DNA of 29,303 bases from NCBI GenBank assembly GCA_013824045.1, contig PNND01000228.1, positions 1-29,303 of the forward strand, given 5' to 3'. This DNA comes from Rhodobacter sp. Its GTDB lineage: Bacteria > Pseudomonadota > Alphaproteobacteria > Rhodobacterales > Rhodobacteraceae. Below are positions 15,381 through 23,247 of this stretch, in pieces (position 1 is the first letter of the stretch; each line of letters opens with the position of its first letter). A program made the translations under genes and the position numbers. The notes under the pieces are model-generated. The model did not search any database. It saw nothing but the letters and a program-made list of their open reading frames with translations, and was not told the DNA's origin.

Positions 15381-16763
15381 ATGATCCGCAACCTTTGCCT
15401 TGTGATCGCCTTCGCCTGTGCTTCTCCTGCTTTTGCGCAGACCGTTGTGCCAGAAACAGAGGGCCAGATCGCCCTGTCCTTTGCGCCGGTGGTCAAGGCG
15501 GCGGCCCCTGCGGTGGTGAATATCTACGCGACACGGATCGTGCAGGAACGCAGGTCCCCTTTTGCCAATGATCCCTTCTTCAATCAGTTCTTCGAAGCGC
15601 TGGGGCCAAGCCAGCCACGGGTGCAAAACTCGCTGGGGTCCGGGGTGATTGTCAGCGCGGGCGGGATCGTGGTGTCGAACTATCACGTCGTGGGGCAGGC
15701 GACGGAAATTCGAGTGGTGCTGAACGACCGGCGAGAATTTGCGGCGGATGTTATTCTGGGCGATGAGGCCAGCGATCTGGCCGTGCTGCGCCTGCGCGAT
15801 GCGGCGGAGTTGCCCTTCCTGCCGCTGCGTAATTCGGATGAGCTGGAAGTGGGTGATCTGGTGCTGGCCATCGGGAATCCGTTTGGGGTGGGGCAGACGG
15901 TCTCTTCGGGGATCGTGTCTGGTCTGGCGCGGTCGGCGTTGCAGGTGGCGGATGGGCGGGGGTATTTCATCCAAACCGATGCGGCGATCAATCCGGGCAA
16001 TTCGGGCGGGGCGCTGGTGGATATGCAGGGGCGGCTGGTGGGGATCAACACCGCGATCCTGACGCAGGGCGGCGGATCGAATGGGATCGGTTTCGCGATT
16101 CCGGCCAATCTGGTGCAAAGCATCGTCGCGCAGGCCGAGGCGGGGGCGACGCGCTTTGCCCGGCCTTGGGCCGGGGTGACGGGGCAGGCGATGGATGCGG
16201 CACTGGCCGAGGGGCTGGGTCTGGCGCGGCCGGATGGGGTGCTGGTGTCAGAGTTGCATCCGCAAAGCCCCTTTGCGGCGGCGGGCCTGCAGACGGGGGA
16301 TGTGATCCTGTCGCTGGGTGGTGCGCCGACCAACACGCCGCAGGAGGTGATGTTCCGCCTGTCGGCCTTGGGGGTAGGGGCGGATGCGGAACTGGTCTGG
16401 CTGCGTGACGGGACAGAGCAGCGCGCCATGATGCGGTTGGCCCCGGCGCCGGATGATCCGCCGCGCGACCAGACCACGGTGGTGGAAGATGTGTCGCTGC
16501 GCGGGCTGACGGTGGTGCAGATCAACCCGGCGGTGATGGAGGAGTTGAAGCTGCCCATGCAGGCCGAGGGCGTGGCAGTGTTGCAGGCCGAAGACCTTGC
16601 CGCGCGGGCGGGGTTTCTGCCGGGGGATGTGATCCTTGGGATCAATGGCGCGGCGGTGGCCACGCCTGCCGATGTGGTGGCGCTGGCCGGGATGGAGGCG
16701 CGGGTCTGGGTGATCGACCTGATCCGTGGCGGGCAGGCGATGCGGTTGCGGTTCCGCTTCTGA
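15381..16763 (+). CDS. Periplasmic Deg/Do-like serine protease (HtrA family)
   Basis: 460 residues. A signal peptide (residues 1-19, cleavage after AFA) exports it to the periplasm. The trypsin-like domain has the catalytic triad His102 (SNYHVV), Asp132 (DEASDLAVL) and Ser208 (INPGNSGGALVD). Two PDZ domains follow, about 255-350 (GVLVSELHPQSPFAAAGLQTGDVILSL) and 375-455 (AGFLPGDVILGINGAAV). This is the DegP/DegQ layout for degrading or refolding damaged envelope proteins; which subtype cannot be decided. ATG 15381 has GGGAG upstream. It probably has its own promoter and precedes rarA by 37 nt. Confidence 0.93.
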   Translation: MIRNLCLVIAFACASPAFAQTVVPETEGQIALSFAPVVKAAAPAVVNIYATRIVQERRSPFANDPFFNQFFEALGPSQPRVQNSLGSGVIVSAGGIVVSNYHVVGQATEIRVVLNDRREFAADVILGDEASDLAVLRLRDAAELPFLPLRNSDELEVGDLVLAIGNPFGVGQTVSSGIVSGLARSALQVADGRGYFIQTDAAINPGNSGGALVDMQGRLVGINTAILTQGGGSNGIGFAIPANLVQSIVAQAEAGATRFARPWAGVTGQAMDAALAEGLGLARPDGVLVSELHPQSPFAAAGLQTGDVILSLGGAPTNTPQEVMFRLSALGVGADAELVWLRDGTEQRAMMRLAPAPDDPPRDQTTVVEDVSLRGLTVVQINPAVMEELKLPMQAEGVAVLQAEDLAARAGFLPGDVILGINGAAVATPADVVALAGMEARVWVIDLIRGGQAMRLRFRF

Positions 16764-16800
16764 GCTTTCAAGCAGGCGGTTGCGGGGGTAGGCTGGGCGC

Positions 16801-18114
16801 ATGGGTGATCTGTTCGATACCGCTCCGACGCCGCAAGCAGAGGGTCCGCGCCCGCTGGCCGACAGGCTGCGGCCCAAGCATCTGTCCGAGGTGATCGGGC
16901 AGGGGCATGTGCTGTCGCCCGAGGGGCCTTTGGGGGCGATGCTAGGGGCGAAGAGCCTGTCGTCGATCATCCTGTGGGGGCCGCCCGGGGTGGGCAAGAC
17001 CACCATCGCGCGGTTGCTGGCGGATGAGACGGATCTGGCCTTTGTGCAGATCAGCGCGATCTTTACCGGGGTGCCGGACCTGAAGAAGGTGTTTGAGCAG
17101 GCGAAAATCCGGCGGCAGAACGGGCAGGGGACGCTGCTGTTCGTGGATGAAATCCACCGTTTCAACAAGGCGCAGCAGGATGGATTTCTGCCGCATATGG
17201 AGGATGGGACGATCCTTCTGGTCGGTGCCACGACCGAGAACCCGAGTTTCGAGCTGAACGCCGCGCTGTTGAGCCGGTCGCAAGTCATTGTCTTGGAAAG
17301 GCTTTCCTTGGCCGATCTGGAGCGGATGGCGCAGCGGGCGGAAAAGGAGATCGGCCGCAGCCTGCCGCTGACGGGTGAGGCGCGTGAGGCGCTTTTGGAG
17401 ATGGCGGATGGGGATGGGCGGGCGCTGCTCAATCTGGTGGAGCAGGTGGCGGCTTGGAAGGTGGATCGCCCAATGGACCGGGCGGCGTTGGCGCAGCGGT
17501 TGATGCGGCGGGCGGCCAAGTATGACAAATCGGGGGAGGAGCATTACAACCTGATCTCGGCCCTGCACAAATCCATCCGGGGGTCTGACCCGGATGCCGC
17601 GCTTTATTGGTTCGCGCGGATGCTGGAAGGGGGGGAGGACCCCCGCTTTCTGGCGCGGCGGTTGGTGCGGATGGCGGTGGAGGATATCGGTCTGGCTGAC
17701 CCGCAGGCGCAGGGGATTTGTATCGATAGTTGGCAGACCTATGAGCGGCTGGGCTCGCCTGAAGGCGAGTTGGCGCTGGCAAATGCCGTGGTTTATCTGG
17801 CACTTGCGCCGAAATCGAACGGGGTCTACGTGGCCTATAAGGCGGCGCGCGTCGCGGCGCGCGAGACCGGCAGCCTGATGCCGCCGCGCCATATCCTGAA
17901 CGCGCCGACCAAACTGATGAAAGAGATCGGCTATGGGTCGGGCTATGCCTATGACCATGAGGCAGAGGATGGGTTTTCGGGACAGGACTATTTCCCCGAA
18001 GGCATGAAGCGCCCGGTCTTCTATGCGCCGCCCGAACGGGGGTTCGAGCGCGAGTTGAAAAAGCGGGTGGAGTATTTCGCCAAGCTGCGCGGAAAGCGGC
18101 AGGGCGAGCGTTAA
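16801..18114 (+). CDS. rarA: Replication-associated recombination protein RarA (MgsA)
   Basis: 437 residues, usual length. It is an AAA+ ATPase of the clamp-loader clade acting at stalled replication forks. Visible are the start PLADRLRPKHLSEVIGQ, Walker A GPPGVGKT (60-67), Walker B LFVDE (113-117) followed by IHRFNKAQQD, sensor-1 GATTENPSFELN with LLSRSQV, and the C-terminal tetramerisation region with SALHKSIRGSDPDAALYWFARML and GSPEGELALANAVVYLALAPKSNGVYVAY. It lies 37 nt after the protease gene with no clear SD, and may be co-transcribed with it. A 326-nt gap follows. Confidence 0.97.
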   Translation: MGDLFDTAPTPQAEGPRPLADRLRPKHLSEVIGQGHVLSPEGPLGAMLGAKSLSSIILWGPPGVGKTTIARLLADETDLAFVQISAIFTGVPDLKKVFEQAKIRRQNGQGTLLFVDEIHRFNKAQQDGFLPHMEDGTILLVGATTENPSFELNAALLSRSQVIVLERLSLADLERMAQRAEKEIGRSLPLTGEAREALLEMADGDGRALLNLVEQVAAWKVDRPMDRAALAQRLMRRAAKYDKSGEEHYNLISALHKSIRGSDPDAALYWFARMLEGGEDPRFLARRLVRMAVEDIGLADPQAQGICIDSWQTYERLGSPEGELALANAVVYLALAPKSNGVYVAYKAARVAARETGSLMPPRHILNAPTKLMKEIGYGSGYAYDHEAEDGFSGQDYFPEGMKRPVFYAPPERGFERELKKRVEYFAKLRGKRQGER

Positions 18115-18162
18115 TTTACGTAATCCGGTCAAAGGTTTGGTGCAAAATGGCTGTGCAGCAGC

Positions 18163-18188
18163 GCAGTGCAGACAGGCAGTGCAGACGG
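18163..18188. repeat. 13-nt tandem direct repeat
   Basis: Two adjacent copies of GCAGTGCAGACAG/GCAGTGCAGACGG differ at one base. More TGCA motifs flank them. They may be slippage-derived or binding sites; nothing further can be said. Confidence 0.6.
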
Positions 18189-18405
18189 GTGTGCATACAA
18201 ATTCCGGCAGAGTGATAGGCGCGTTCGTGGTTAATGGTGCGCTGGTGCTGAGGCCCCCCTTCTCCTTGCCCTCCGGTTCCGGGGGAGAAGGAGGGTAGAG
18301 ACCGGAGGCGGTGGTGCCGGGGGCGCGGGCGGAATTGGGTATTTGGGCCAAGATGAAGTGGCAGGGCGGGATTGGGAGCGGCGGGCCTTGGCTGGCCTGT
18401 CGAGG

Positions 18406-18434
18406 TTGACATTCCGGCCCCTTGGCGCAATGCA
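18406..18434 (+). promoter_or_regulatory. Candidate promoter for crcB-rluC-ATP12 operon
   Basis: Consensus TTGACA (18406-18411), a 17-nt spacer and a poor -10 AATGCA (18429-18434). A transcript from here would begin near the ATG at 18441, i.e. possibly leaderless, which fits the lack of an SD before crcB. Confidence 0.35.
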
Positions 18435-18440
18435 GAACGG

Positions 18441-18815
18441 ATGATCATGACCCTTTTCCATGTGGCCGCAGGCGGGGCCATTGGCGCGTGCTTGCGCTAT
18501 CTGACCAATGTCGGGGCGGGCCGCCTGTTCGGCCCCGGTTTCCCCGTGGGCACCATGATCGTGAATGTCGCGGGCTGTTTCGCGATGGGGGTGATCGTCA
18601 CCGTTCTGGCCAAGAAGGGGGGCAACCATCTGGCGCCTTTCCTGATGACCGGGGTGCTGGGCGGCTTCACCACCTTTTCGGCCTTTTCGCTGGACGCGCT
18701 GACCCTGTGGGAGCGGGGACAGGCGGGGGCGGCGGCCATCTATGTGCTTGGTTCGGTCATCCTGTCGCTGGCAGGGATCGTGGCGGGCCTGACCCTTGCA
18801 CGGAGCCTGACATGA
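18441..18815 (+). CDS. crcB: Fluoride ion channel/exporter CrcB (FluC)
   Basis: 124 residues, four hydrophobic segments, as expected for the dual-topology FluC dimer that lets fluoride leave the cytoplasm. Motifs: GGAIGACLRYL near the start, FPVGTMIVNVAGCFAMG (conserved Asn in the pore) and TGVLGGFTTFSAFSLDAL (phenylalanine box). ATG 18441 or 18447 both fit (MIMTLFHV or MTLFHV); longer in-frame starts are not family-like. No SD is evident. The stop overlaps the rluC ATG (ATGA), so they are coupled. Confidence 0.93.
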   Translation: MIMTLFHVAAGGAIGACLRYLTNVGAGRLFGPGFPVGTMIVNVAGCFAMGVIVTVLAKKGGNHLAPFLMTGVLGGFTTFSAFSLDALTLWERGQAGAAAIYVLGSVILSLAGIVAGLTLARSLT

Positions 18816-19855
18816 GCGGTGTGATGACCCTTACGGTATCGGAAGAAGACGGCGAACAGCGGCTTGACCGGTGGTTCAAGAAGCGGTTCCCGCAGGTGAC
18901 GCAGGGCGCGGTGGAGAAGATGTGCCGCACGGGGCAGGTGCGGGTGGATGGCGGGCGGGCCAAGGCATCGGACCGGATCATTCCGGGCCAGACGATCCGG
19001 GTGCCGCCTTTGCCCGAGACAGAAGCGCCGGGTCGACCCAAGGACGGGATCAGCGCGGCGGATGCCAAGATGATTCAGGACTGTGTGCTGTGGATGGACG
19101 ATCATATGATCGTTCTGAACAAGCCCGCCGGCCTGCCCAGCCAAGGCGGCAGCGGGCAGGGTGAGCGGCATGTGGATGGCTTGGCCGAAGCGTTGAAGTT
19201 CGGCTACAAGGACAAGCCCAAGCTGGTGCATCGGCTGGACAAGGATACGTCTGGTTTGCTGATGCTGGCGCGCACGGATCGGGTGGCGCGGAACCTGTCC
19301 GAGGCGCTGCGGCATCGCAACACGCGCAAGATCTATTGGGCGGTCGTGGCGGGTGTGCCGAACCCCAAGAAGGGCAGCATCAAGTATGGGCTGATGAAGG
19401 CCCCCGGCCATGGCAAGCGGGGCGAAGGGGAAAAGATGCAATGCGTGCATCCGGCCAAGATGGCCGAGTTCCCCGATGCCAAGCGGGCGCATACGGATTA
19501 TTTCGTGCTGTGGTTCCTTGGAACGCGGCTGTCATGGATGGCGCTGGAACCTGTCACGGGGCGGACGCATCAGTTGCGCGCCCATATGGCCGAGATCGGG
19601 CATCCGATCATTGGCGACGGGAAATATGGCGGGTCTGATGCCGACAATGAAGGCGATGGCTGGGGCGCGGCGGTGGGTGGCGATATCAGCCGCAAGCTGC
19701 ATCTGCACGCGCGGATGCTGGTGGTGGAGCATCCGGTGTTGAAGACCGAGATGACCTTTACCGCGCCGCTGCCCGACCATATGGCGCGGACGTGGAAGGC
19801 GCTGGACTGGAACGAGAAGGACGTGCCCGCCGATCCCTTCACGGTGTTCAAGTGA
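18812..19855 (+). CDS. rluC: RluC/RluD-family 23S rRNA pseudouridine synthase
   Basis: 347 residues. An N-terminal S4-like RNA-binding domain (GEQRLDRWFKKRFPQVTQGAVEKMCRTGQVRVDGGRAKASDRI) precedes the catalytic domain with VLNKPAGLPSQGG, the HRLDKDTSG motif containing the catalytic Asp143, and PVTGRTHQLRAHMAEIGHPIIGDGKYGG. RluC of E. coli modifies 23S U955, U2504 and U2580; the precise sites here cannot be read, so the symbol is by family resemblance. It overlaps crcB at its start and the next gene at its end (GTGA), forming a three-gene unit. Confidence 0.9.
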   Translation: MSGVMTLTVSEEDGEQRLDRWFKKRFPQVTQGAVEKMCRTGQVRVDGGRAKASDRIIPGQTIRVPPLPETEAPGRPKDGISAADAKMIQDCVLWMDDHMIVLNKPAGLPSQGGSGQGERHVDGLAEALKFGYKDKPKLVHRLDKDTSGLLMLARTDRVARNLSEALRHRNTRKIYWAVVAGVPNPKKGSIKYGLMKAPGHGKRGEGEKMQCVHPAKMAEFPDAKRAHTDYFVLWFLGTRLSWMALEPVTGRTHQLRAHMAEIGHPIIGDGKYGGSDADNEGDGWGAAVGGDISRKLHLHARMLVVEHPVLKTEMTFTAPLPDHMARTWKALDWNEKDVPADPFTVFK

Positions 19856-20559
19856 GCGCTTGGAAGGCGAAGCGGTTCTGGACGGCGGCCGAGGCCGTGG
19901 CCTGTGACGGCGGGTTCACCGTGCGGCTGGATGGCCGACCGGTGAAGACGCCTGCCAAGGCGGCGCTGCTGGTGCCGACACAGGCGATGGCAGAGGCCAT
20001 CGCAGTTGAATGGGATGCCCAGACGGGCGAGGTGAAGCCCGCGACCATGCCAGTGACGCGGGCGGCCAATTCCGCCATCGACAAGATCATTCCGCAGCGC
20101 GACGAGGTGGTGGAGATCATCGCCGCCTATGGGCAGTCTGATCTGCTGTGCTATCGCGCGCTGGGGCCTGCGGTGCTGGTGGCGCGGCAGGCGGCGGGAT
20201 GGGACCCGGTGCTGGACTGGGCGGCCAAGGTGTTGGGCGCGCGGTTGGATGTGACGGCGGGCGTGATGCATGTGGCGCAGCCGCCTGAGGCGCTGGCCCA
20301 GCTGACGGCGCGGGTGGCGGGGATGACGGAGTTCCAGCTGGCGGGATTCCACGATCTGGTGGCGATTTCCGGCTCGCTGGTTCTGGCGCTAGCCGTGACG
20401 GAGCGGCGGTTGAGCGAGGATGAGGCTTGGGCGCTGTCGCGGGTGGATGAGACGTGGCAGATTGAGCAATGGGGTGCGGATGAAGAGGCGGCCGAGTTGG
20501 AGGCCGCGCGCCGTGTCGCTTTCGGTGAGGCGAGTCGATTCTATGCTTTGTGCGGGTGA
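19852..20559 (+). CDS. ATP12-family F1F0 ATP synthase assembly chaperone
   Basis: 235 residues from GTG 19852, which overlaps the rluC stop by 4 nt; upstream in-frame sequence is not family-like. The start SAWKAKRFWTAAEAV, then GFTVRLDGRPVKTPAKAALLVPT, AVEWDAQTGEVKPATMPVTRAANSAID, YGQSDLLCYRA and the conserved end WALSRVDETWQIEQWGADEEAA identify ATP12, which binds unassembled F1 alpha subunit in mitochondria and alphaproteobacteria. The gene is followed by a 9-bp hairpin (20574-20596) with no U-tract. No ATP synthase genes are nearby. Confidence 0.93.
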   Translation: MSAWKAKRFWTAAEAVACDGGFTVRLDGRPVKTPAKAALLVPTQAMAEAIAVEWDAQTGEVKPATMPVTRAANSAIDKIIPQRDEVVEIIAAYGQSDLLCYRALGPAVLVARQAAGWDPVLDWAAKVLGARLDVTAGVMHVAQPPEALAQLTARVAGMTEFQLAGFHDLVAISGSLVLALAVTERRLSEDEAWALSRVDETWQIEQWGADEEAAELEAARRVAFGEASRFYALCG

Positions 20560-20573
20560 CAATCCTGCCTGTT

Positions 20574-20596
20574 TTTCGGGCAAGCCCTGCCCGAAA
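20574..20596 (+). promoter_or_regulatory. 9-bp hairpin after the ATP12-family gene
   Basis: TTTCGGGCA (20574-20582) and TGCCCGAAA (20588-20596) form a perfect stem around a 5-nt loop, 14 nt after the stop. T's flank the 5' side, not the 3' side, so it is not a canonical + strand terminator. The rest of the 249-nt gap to bztA holds a small hairpin (GGCAC/GTGCC, 20734-20749) and a possible promoter. Confidence 0.4.
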
Positions 20597-20658
20597 CGCA
20601 ATCATGGTTAGGCAAATCATTGATTGGGAAGGGATTTCCGTTTCTTTTTGGGTAATGC

Positions 20659-20687
20659 TTGACCTTTCAAACCGCTTCGGAAGAAAC
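20659..20687 (+). promoter_or_regulatory. Candidate promoter for bztABCD
   Basis: TTGACC (20659-20664), a 17-nt spacer and AGAAAC (20682-20687), about 120 nt upstream of bztA. The -35 is good, the -10 weak. No sigma-54 (GG-N10-GC) element was convincing, although nitrogen control would be plausible for such a transporter. Confidence 0.35.
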
Positions 20688-20808
20688 TGGCCGACACTGG
20701 GAGAGGCTCACCTCCTATCAGTTACGCCTTTAGGGCACCGTGGTGTGCCACAGGGGACAAGATAACCGCCGCCCGGGAAATGGGTGGCATACTCAGGAAG
20801 AGGTAAGA

Positions 20809-21828
20809 ATGAACAAATCCGTATTCCTCGGCGTCGTCGCGGCGACCACGATGGTTGCAGGCGTGGCGTCGGCACAAGCGACGCTGGAAGCCGTCAAGGC
20901 ACGGGGCGAGCTGATCTGCGGCTCGAACACCGGTCTGACCGGCTTCGGCGCACCGGATGCGAGCGGCAACTGGGTTGGCTTTGACGTCGACCTGTGCCGC
21001 GCTGTGGCTGCTGCGATCTTTGGCGATCCGACCAAGGTGAAGTTCGTCCCGACGACGGGCGAAACCCGTTTCACGGCGCTGCAGTCGGGCGAAGTGGATG
21101 TGCTTGTCCGCAACTCCACCTGGACCGTCAGCCGTGATTCGGAGCTGGCGCTCGATTTCGTGGCGGTGAACTACTATGACGGCCAGGGCTTCATGGTGAA
21201 GAAGGATCTGGGCGTTTCGTCGGCCAAGGAGCTGGACGGGGCGACTGTCTGCATCCAGACCGGCACCACGACGGAACTGAACCTGGCTGACTTCTTTAAG
21301 CAGAATAACATCAGCTATCAGCCGGTGACCGTGGCCGACGATTCGGAAGCGCAGCGCCAGTATCTGGCCGGTGCTTGCGACGCCTATACCACGGATGCTT
21401 CGGGTCTGGCCGCGTCGCGCGCGACGATGCCCGATGCCGAAAACCACATCATCCTGCCCGAGATCATCTCGAAGGAACCGCTGGGCCCGGTCGTGCGCCA
21501 TGGCGACAACAACTGGGGTGATATCGTCCGCTGGACCTATTACGCGCTGCTGATTGCCGAAGAGAAGGGCATCACCAAGGCGAATATCGAGGAAGTCGCG
21601 ACGTCGTCGACGGATGAGGAAGTGAAGCGTCTGCTGGGCGTGTCCGGCGAGATGGGCGCGAAGCTCGGGCTGGACAATGCGGCGTTCAAGAACGCAATCG
21701 CAGCTGTCGGCAACTATGGCGAGATCTTCTCGGCCAACATCGGCGAAGGCACTGCCATCAACCTGGCGCGCGGTCTGAACGCGCTTTGGACGCAGGGCGG
21801 CCTGCAATACGCACCGGCCTTCCGTTGA
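20809..21828 (+). CDS. bztA: Amino-acid ABC transporter, periplasmic binding protein (BztA/AapJ)
   Basis: 339 residues. A signal peptide of about 22 residues (MNKSVFLGVVAATTMVAGVASA) directs it to the periplasm. The mature protein begins QATLEAVKARGELICGSNTGLTGFGAPD and has the type of family-3 solute-binding protein: GFDVDLCRAVAAAIFGDP, ETRFTALQSGEVDVLVRNSTWT and GATVCIQTGTTTELNLADFF. ATG 20809 has AAGAGGTAAG upstream; an upstream GTG frame is rejected. It delivers glutamate, glutamine, aspartate or asparagine to BztBC, by analogy with Rhodobacter capsulatus Bzt and Rhizobium Aap. A 12-bp hairpin follows. Confidence 0.94.
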   Translation: MNKSVFLGVVAATTMVAGVASAQATLEAVKARGELICGSNTGLTGFGAPDASGNWVGFDVDLCRAVAAAIFGDPTKVKFVPTTGETRFTALQSGEVDVLVRNSTWTVSRDSELALDFVAVNYYDGQGFMVKKDLGVSSAKELDGATVCIQTGTTTELNLADFFKQNNISYQPVTVADDSEAQRQYLAGACDAYTTDASGLAASRATMPDAENHIILPEIISKEPLGPVVRHGDNNWGDIVRWTYYALLIAEEKGITKANIEEVATSSTDEEVKRLLGVSGEMGAKLGLDNAAFKNAIAAVGNYGEIFSANIGEGTAINLARGLNALWTQGGLQYAPAFR

Positions 21829-21839
21829 TCTGAGACTGA

Positions 21840-21869
21840 TCGGGGGCGCCCCTTGCCGGGCGCCCCCGA
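21840..21869 (+). promoter_or_regulatory. 12-bp intercistronic hairpin after bztA
   Basis: TCGGGGGCGCCC (21840-21851) pairs perfectly with GGGCGCCCCCGA (21858-21869) around CTTGCC, 11 nt after the bztA stop, with no U-tract. By analogy with other binding-protein operons it may stabilise the bztA segment so that binding protein exceeds permease. A second stem (21901-21910 with 21915-21923, loop AATA) lies further down the same gap. Confidence 0.6.
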
Positions 21870-21968
21870 CCCAATCCGGGCCTGAGGAAGGCATCCGGAG
21901 GAACACCCGGAATACCGGGGTTCACGTCAAGACGCGCGCGGCGGGCGTGCGAACACAGGGGAAATCAC

Positions 21969-23246
21969 ATGGCTGTGGCCAGCGACGTGCCGAAAGAGTC
22001 CTTTCGGCTCTCAATGCTCATCTATGATACGCGGTACCGGTCGATCACCATTCAGCTCTTTGTGCTGGTGCTTTTTGCGCTGTTTCTGGCATGGCTTCTG
22101 AACAATACGGCCGTGAATCTGGCGACGCGGGGCAAGGAGTTCAACTTCGGCTTCCTGTGGCAGCGGGCCGGCTATGACATCGGGCAGCAACTGATCCCTT
22201 ATACCAATGACAGCACCCATTTCCGGGCGTTGCTGGTGGGGTTGATGAACACGCTGGTCGTGGCGATTTTGGGCTGCGTGCTGGCGACGATCCTCGGGGT
22301 GATCGTGGGCGTGCTGCGGCTTTCGAAGAACTGGCTCGTGAGCCGGTTGATGACCGTTTATGTGGAGATGTTCCGCAATATTCCGCTCTTGCTGTGGATC
22401 CTGCTGTCCTATGTGATCCTGTCGGAAACGACGCCGCAGCCGCGGGATTTCCGGGTGACGGATGAGATGGCGGCGGCGGGCGAGGCCCCGGCGGCCACGA
22501 TGATGCTGTGGGATACGGTGGCGGTGACGAACCGTGGCACCAACATTCCGTCGCCCCTGTTCGACCGGGGGCTGGGCAGCTTGGACATCGGGTTCATGAC
22601 GCTGAACCTGACGACGCTGGCCTATCTTGCGGTGATCTTCGGGTCGATCTGGGTGAACCACCGGATCCTGACCGCCGCGCGGACGCAGCAGGAGACGACG
22701 GGGGATCGTCCTGTCACATGGTGGAAATCGGTGCTGGTGCTGCTTGGCCCGGTGATTGCGTTGAGCGTTGCGCTGGGCCTGCATATGGAAGTGCCGGCAT
22801 TGACCGGGTTCAATTTTCAGGGCGGCATTCTCGTGGCCCATTCCTTTACCGCGCTGGTGATCGCGCTGGCGCTGTACACGGCGGCGTTCATCGCAGAGAT
22901 CGTGCGGTCGGGTATTCTGGCCATTTCGCGCGGGCAATCGGAGGCGGCCTTTGCGCTGGGCCTGCGGCCGGGGCGGACGATGAACCTGATCATCCTGCCG
23001 CAGGCGCTGCGGGTGATCATTCCGCCGCTGATCAGCCAGTATCTGAACCTGACGAAGAATACTTCGCTGGGGATCGCTGTGTCCTATCTGGACCTGCGCG
23101 GCACGCTGGGGGGCATCACGCTGAACCAGACCGGGCGCGAGCTGGAATGCATGCTGTTGATGATGCTGATCTATCTGACCATCAGCCTGATCATATCGGC
23201 GCTGATGAACCTGTATAACACCTCTGTCCAGATCAAGGCGCGCTGA
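21969..23246 (+). CDS. bztB: Amino-acid ABC transporter permease BztB/AapQ
   Basis: 425 residues, close to the reported size of R. capsulatus BztB. Inner-membrane permease of the His/Glu/Gln family: TM segments include IQLFVLVLFALFLAWLLNNT, LVGLMNTLVVAILGCVLATI and FGSIWV-type helices. The ABC-coupling EAA loop is seen as [38 protein letters not shown]. The large region between the first TM and the EAA loop is typical of this subfamily. The SD is AGGGGA. bztC begins 1 nt after its stop. Confidence 0.94.
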   Translation: MAVASDVPKESFRLSMLIYDTRYRSITIQLFVLVLFALFLAWLLNNTAVNLATRGKEFNFGFLWQRAGYDIGQQLIPYTNDSTHFRALLVGLMNTLVVAILGCVLATILGVIVGVLRLSKNWLVSRLMTVYVEMFRNIPLLLWILLSYVILSETTPQPRDFRVTDEMAAAGEAPAATMMLWDTVAVTNRGTNIPSPLFDRGLGSLDIGFMTLNLTTLAYLAVIFGSIWVNHRILTAARTQQETTGDRPVTWWKSVLVLLGPVIALSVALGLHMEVPALTGFNFQGGILVAHSFTALVIALALYTAAFIAEIVRSGILAISRGQSEAAFALGLRPGRTMNLIILPQALRVIIPPLISQYLNLTKNTSLGIAVSYLDLRGTLGGITLNQTGRELECMLLMMLIYLTISLIISALMNLYNTSVQIKAR

Positions 23247-23247
23247 C

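Larger units (their letters stand above)
18115..18440 (+). other. 326-nt intergenic region with tandem repeat and pseudoknot-like pairing
   Basis: No convincing gene is visible. Contents: a 13-nt tandem repeat (GCAGTGCAGAC[A/G]G at 18163-18175 and 18176-18188, one difference). CCTTCTCC (18258-18265) pairs with GGAGAAGG (18284-18291), while CCTCCGGT (18270-18277), inside that loop, pairs with ACCGGAGG (18301-18308) outside it. Near the end there is a consensus-like TTGACA (18406-18411). The fluoride-riboswitch (crcB motif) consensus, a natural expectation before crcB, was looked for and not recognised. Confidence 0.5.

Noticed and set aside
18115..18440. Fluoride riboswitch before crcB
   Set aside because: The conserved crcB-motif blocks could not be recognised in the region; a covariance-model search would be decisive.
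20734..20749. GGCAC/GTGCC palindrome upstream of bztA as an NtrC or sigma-54 site
   Set aside because: Too short and without a matching GG-N10-GC promoter; kept only as a small hairpin.
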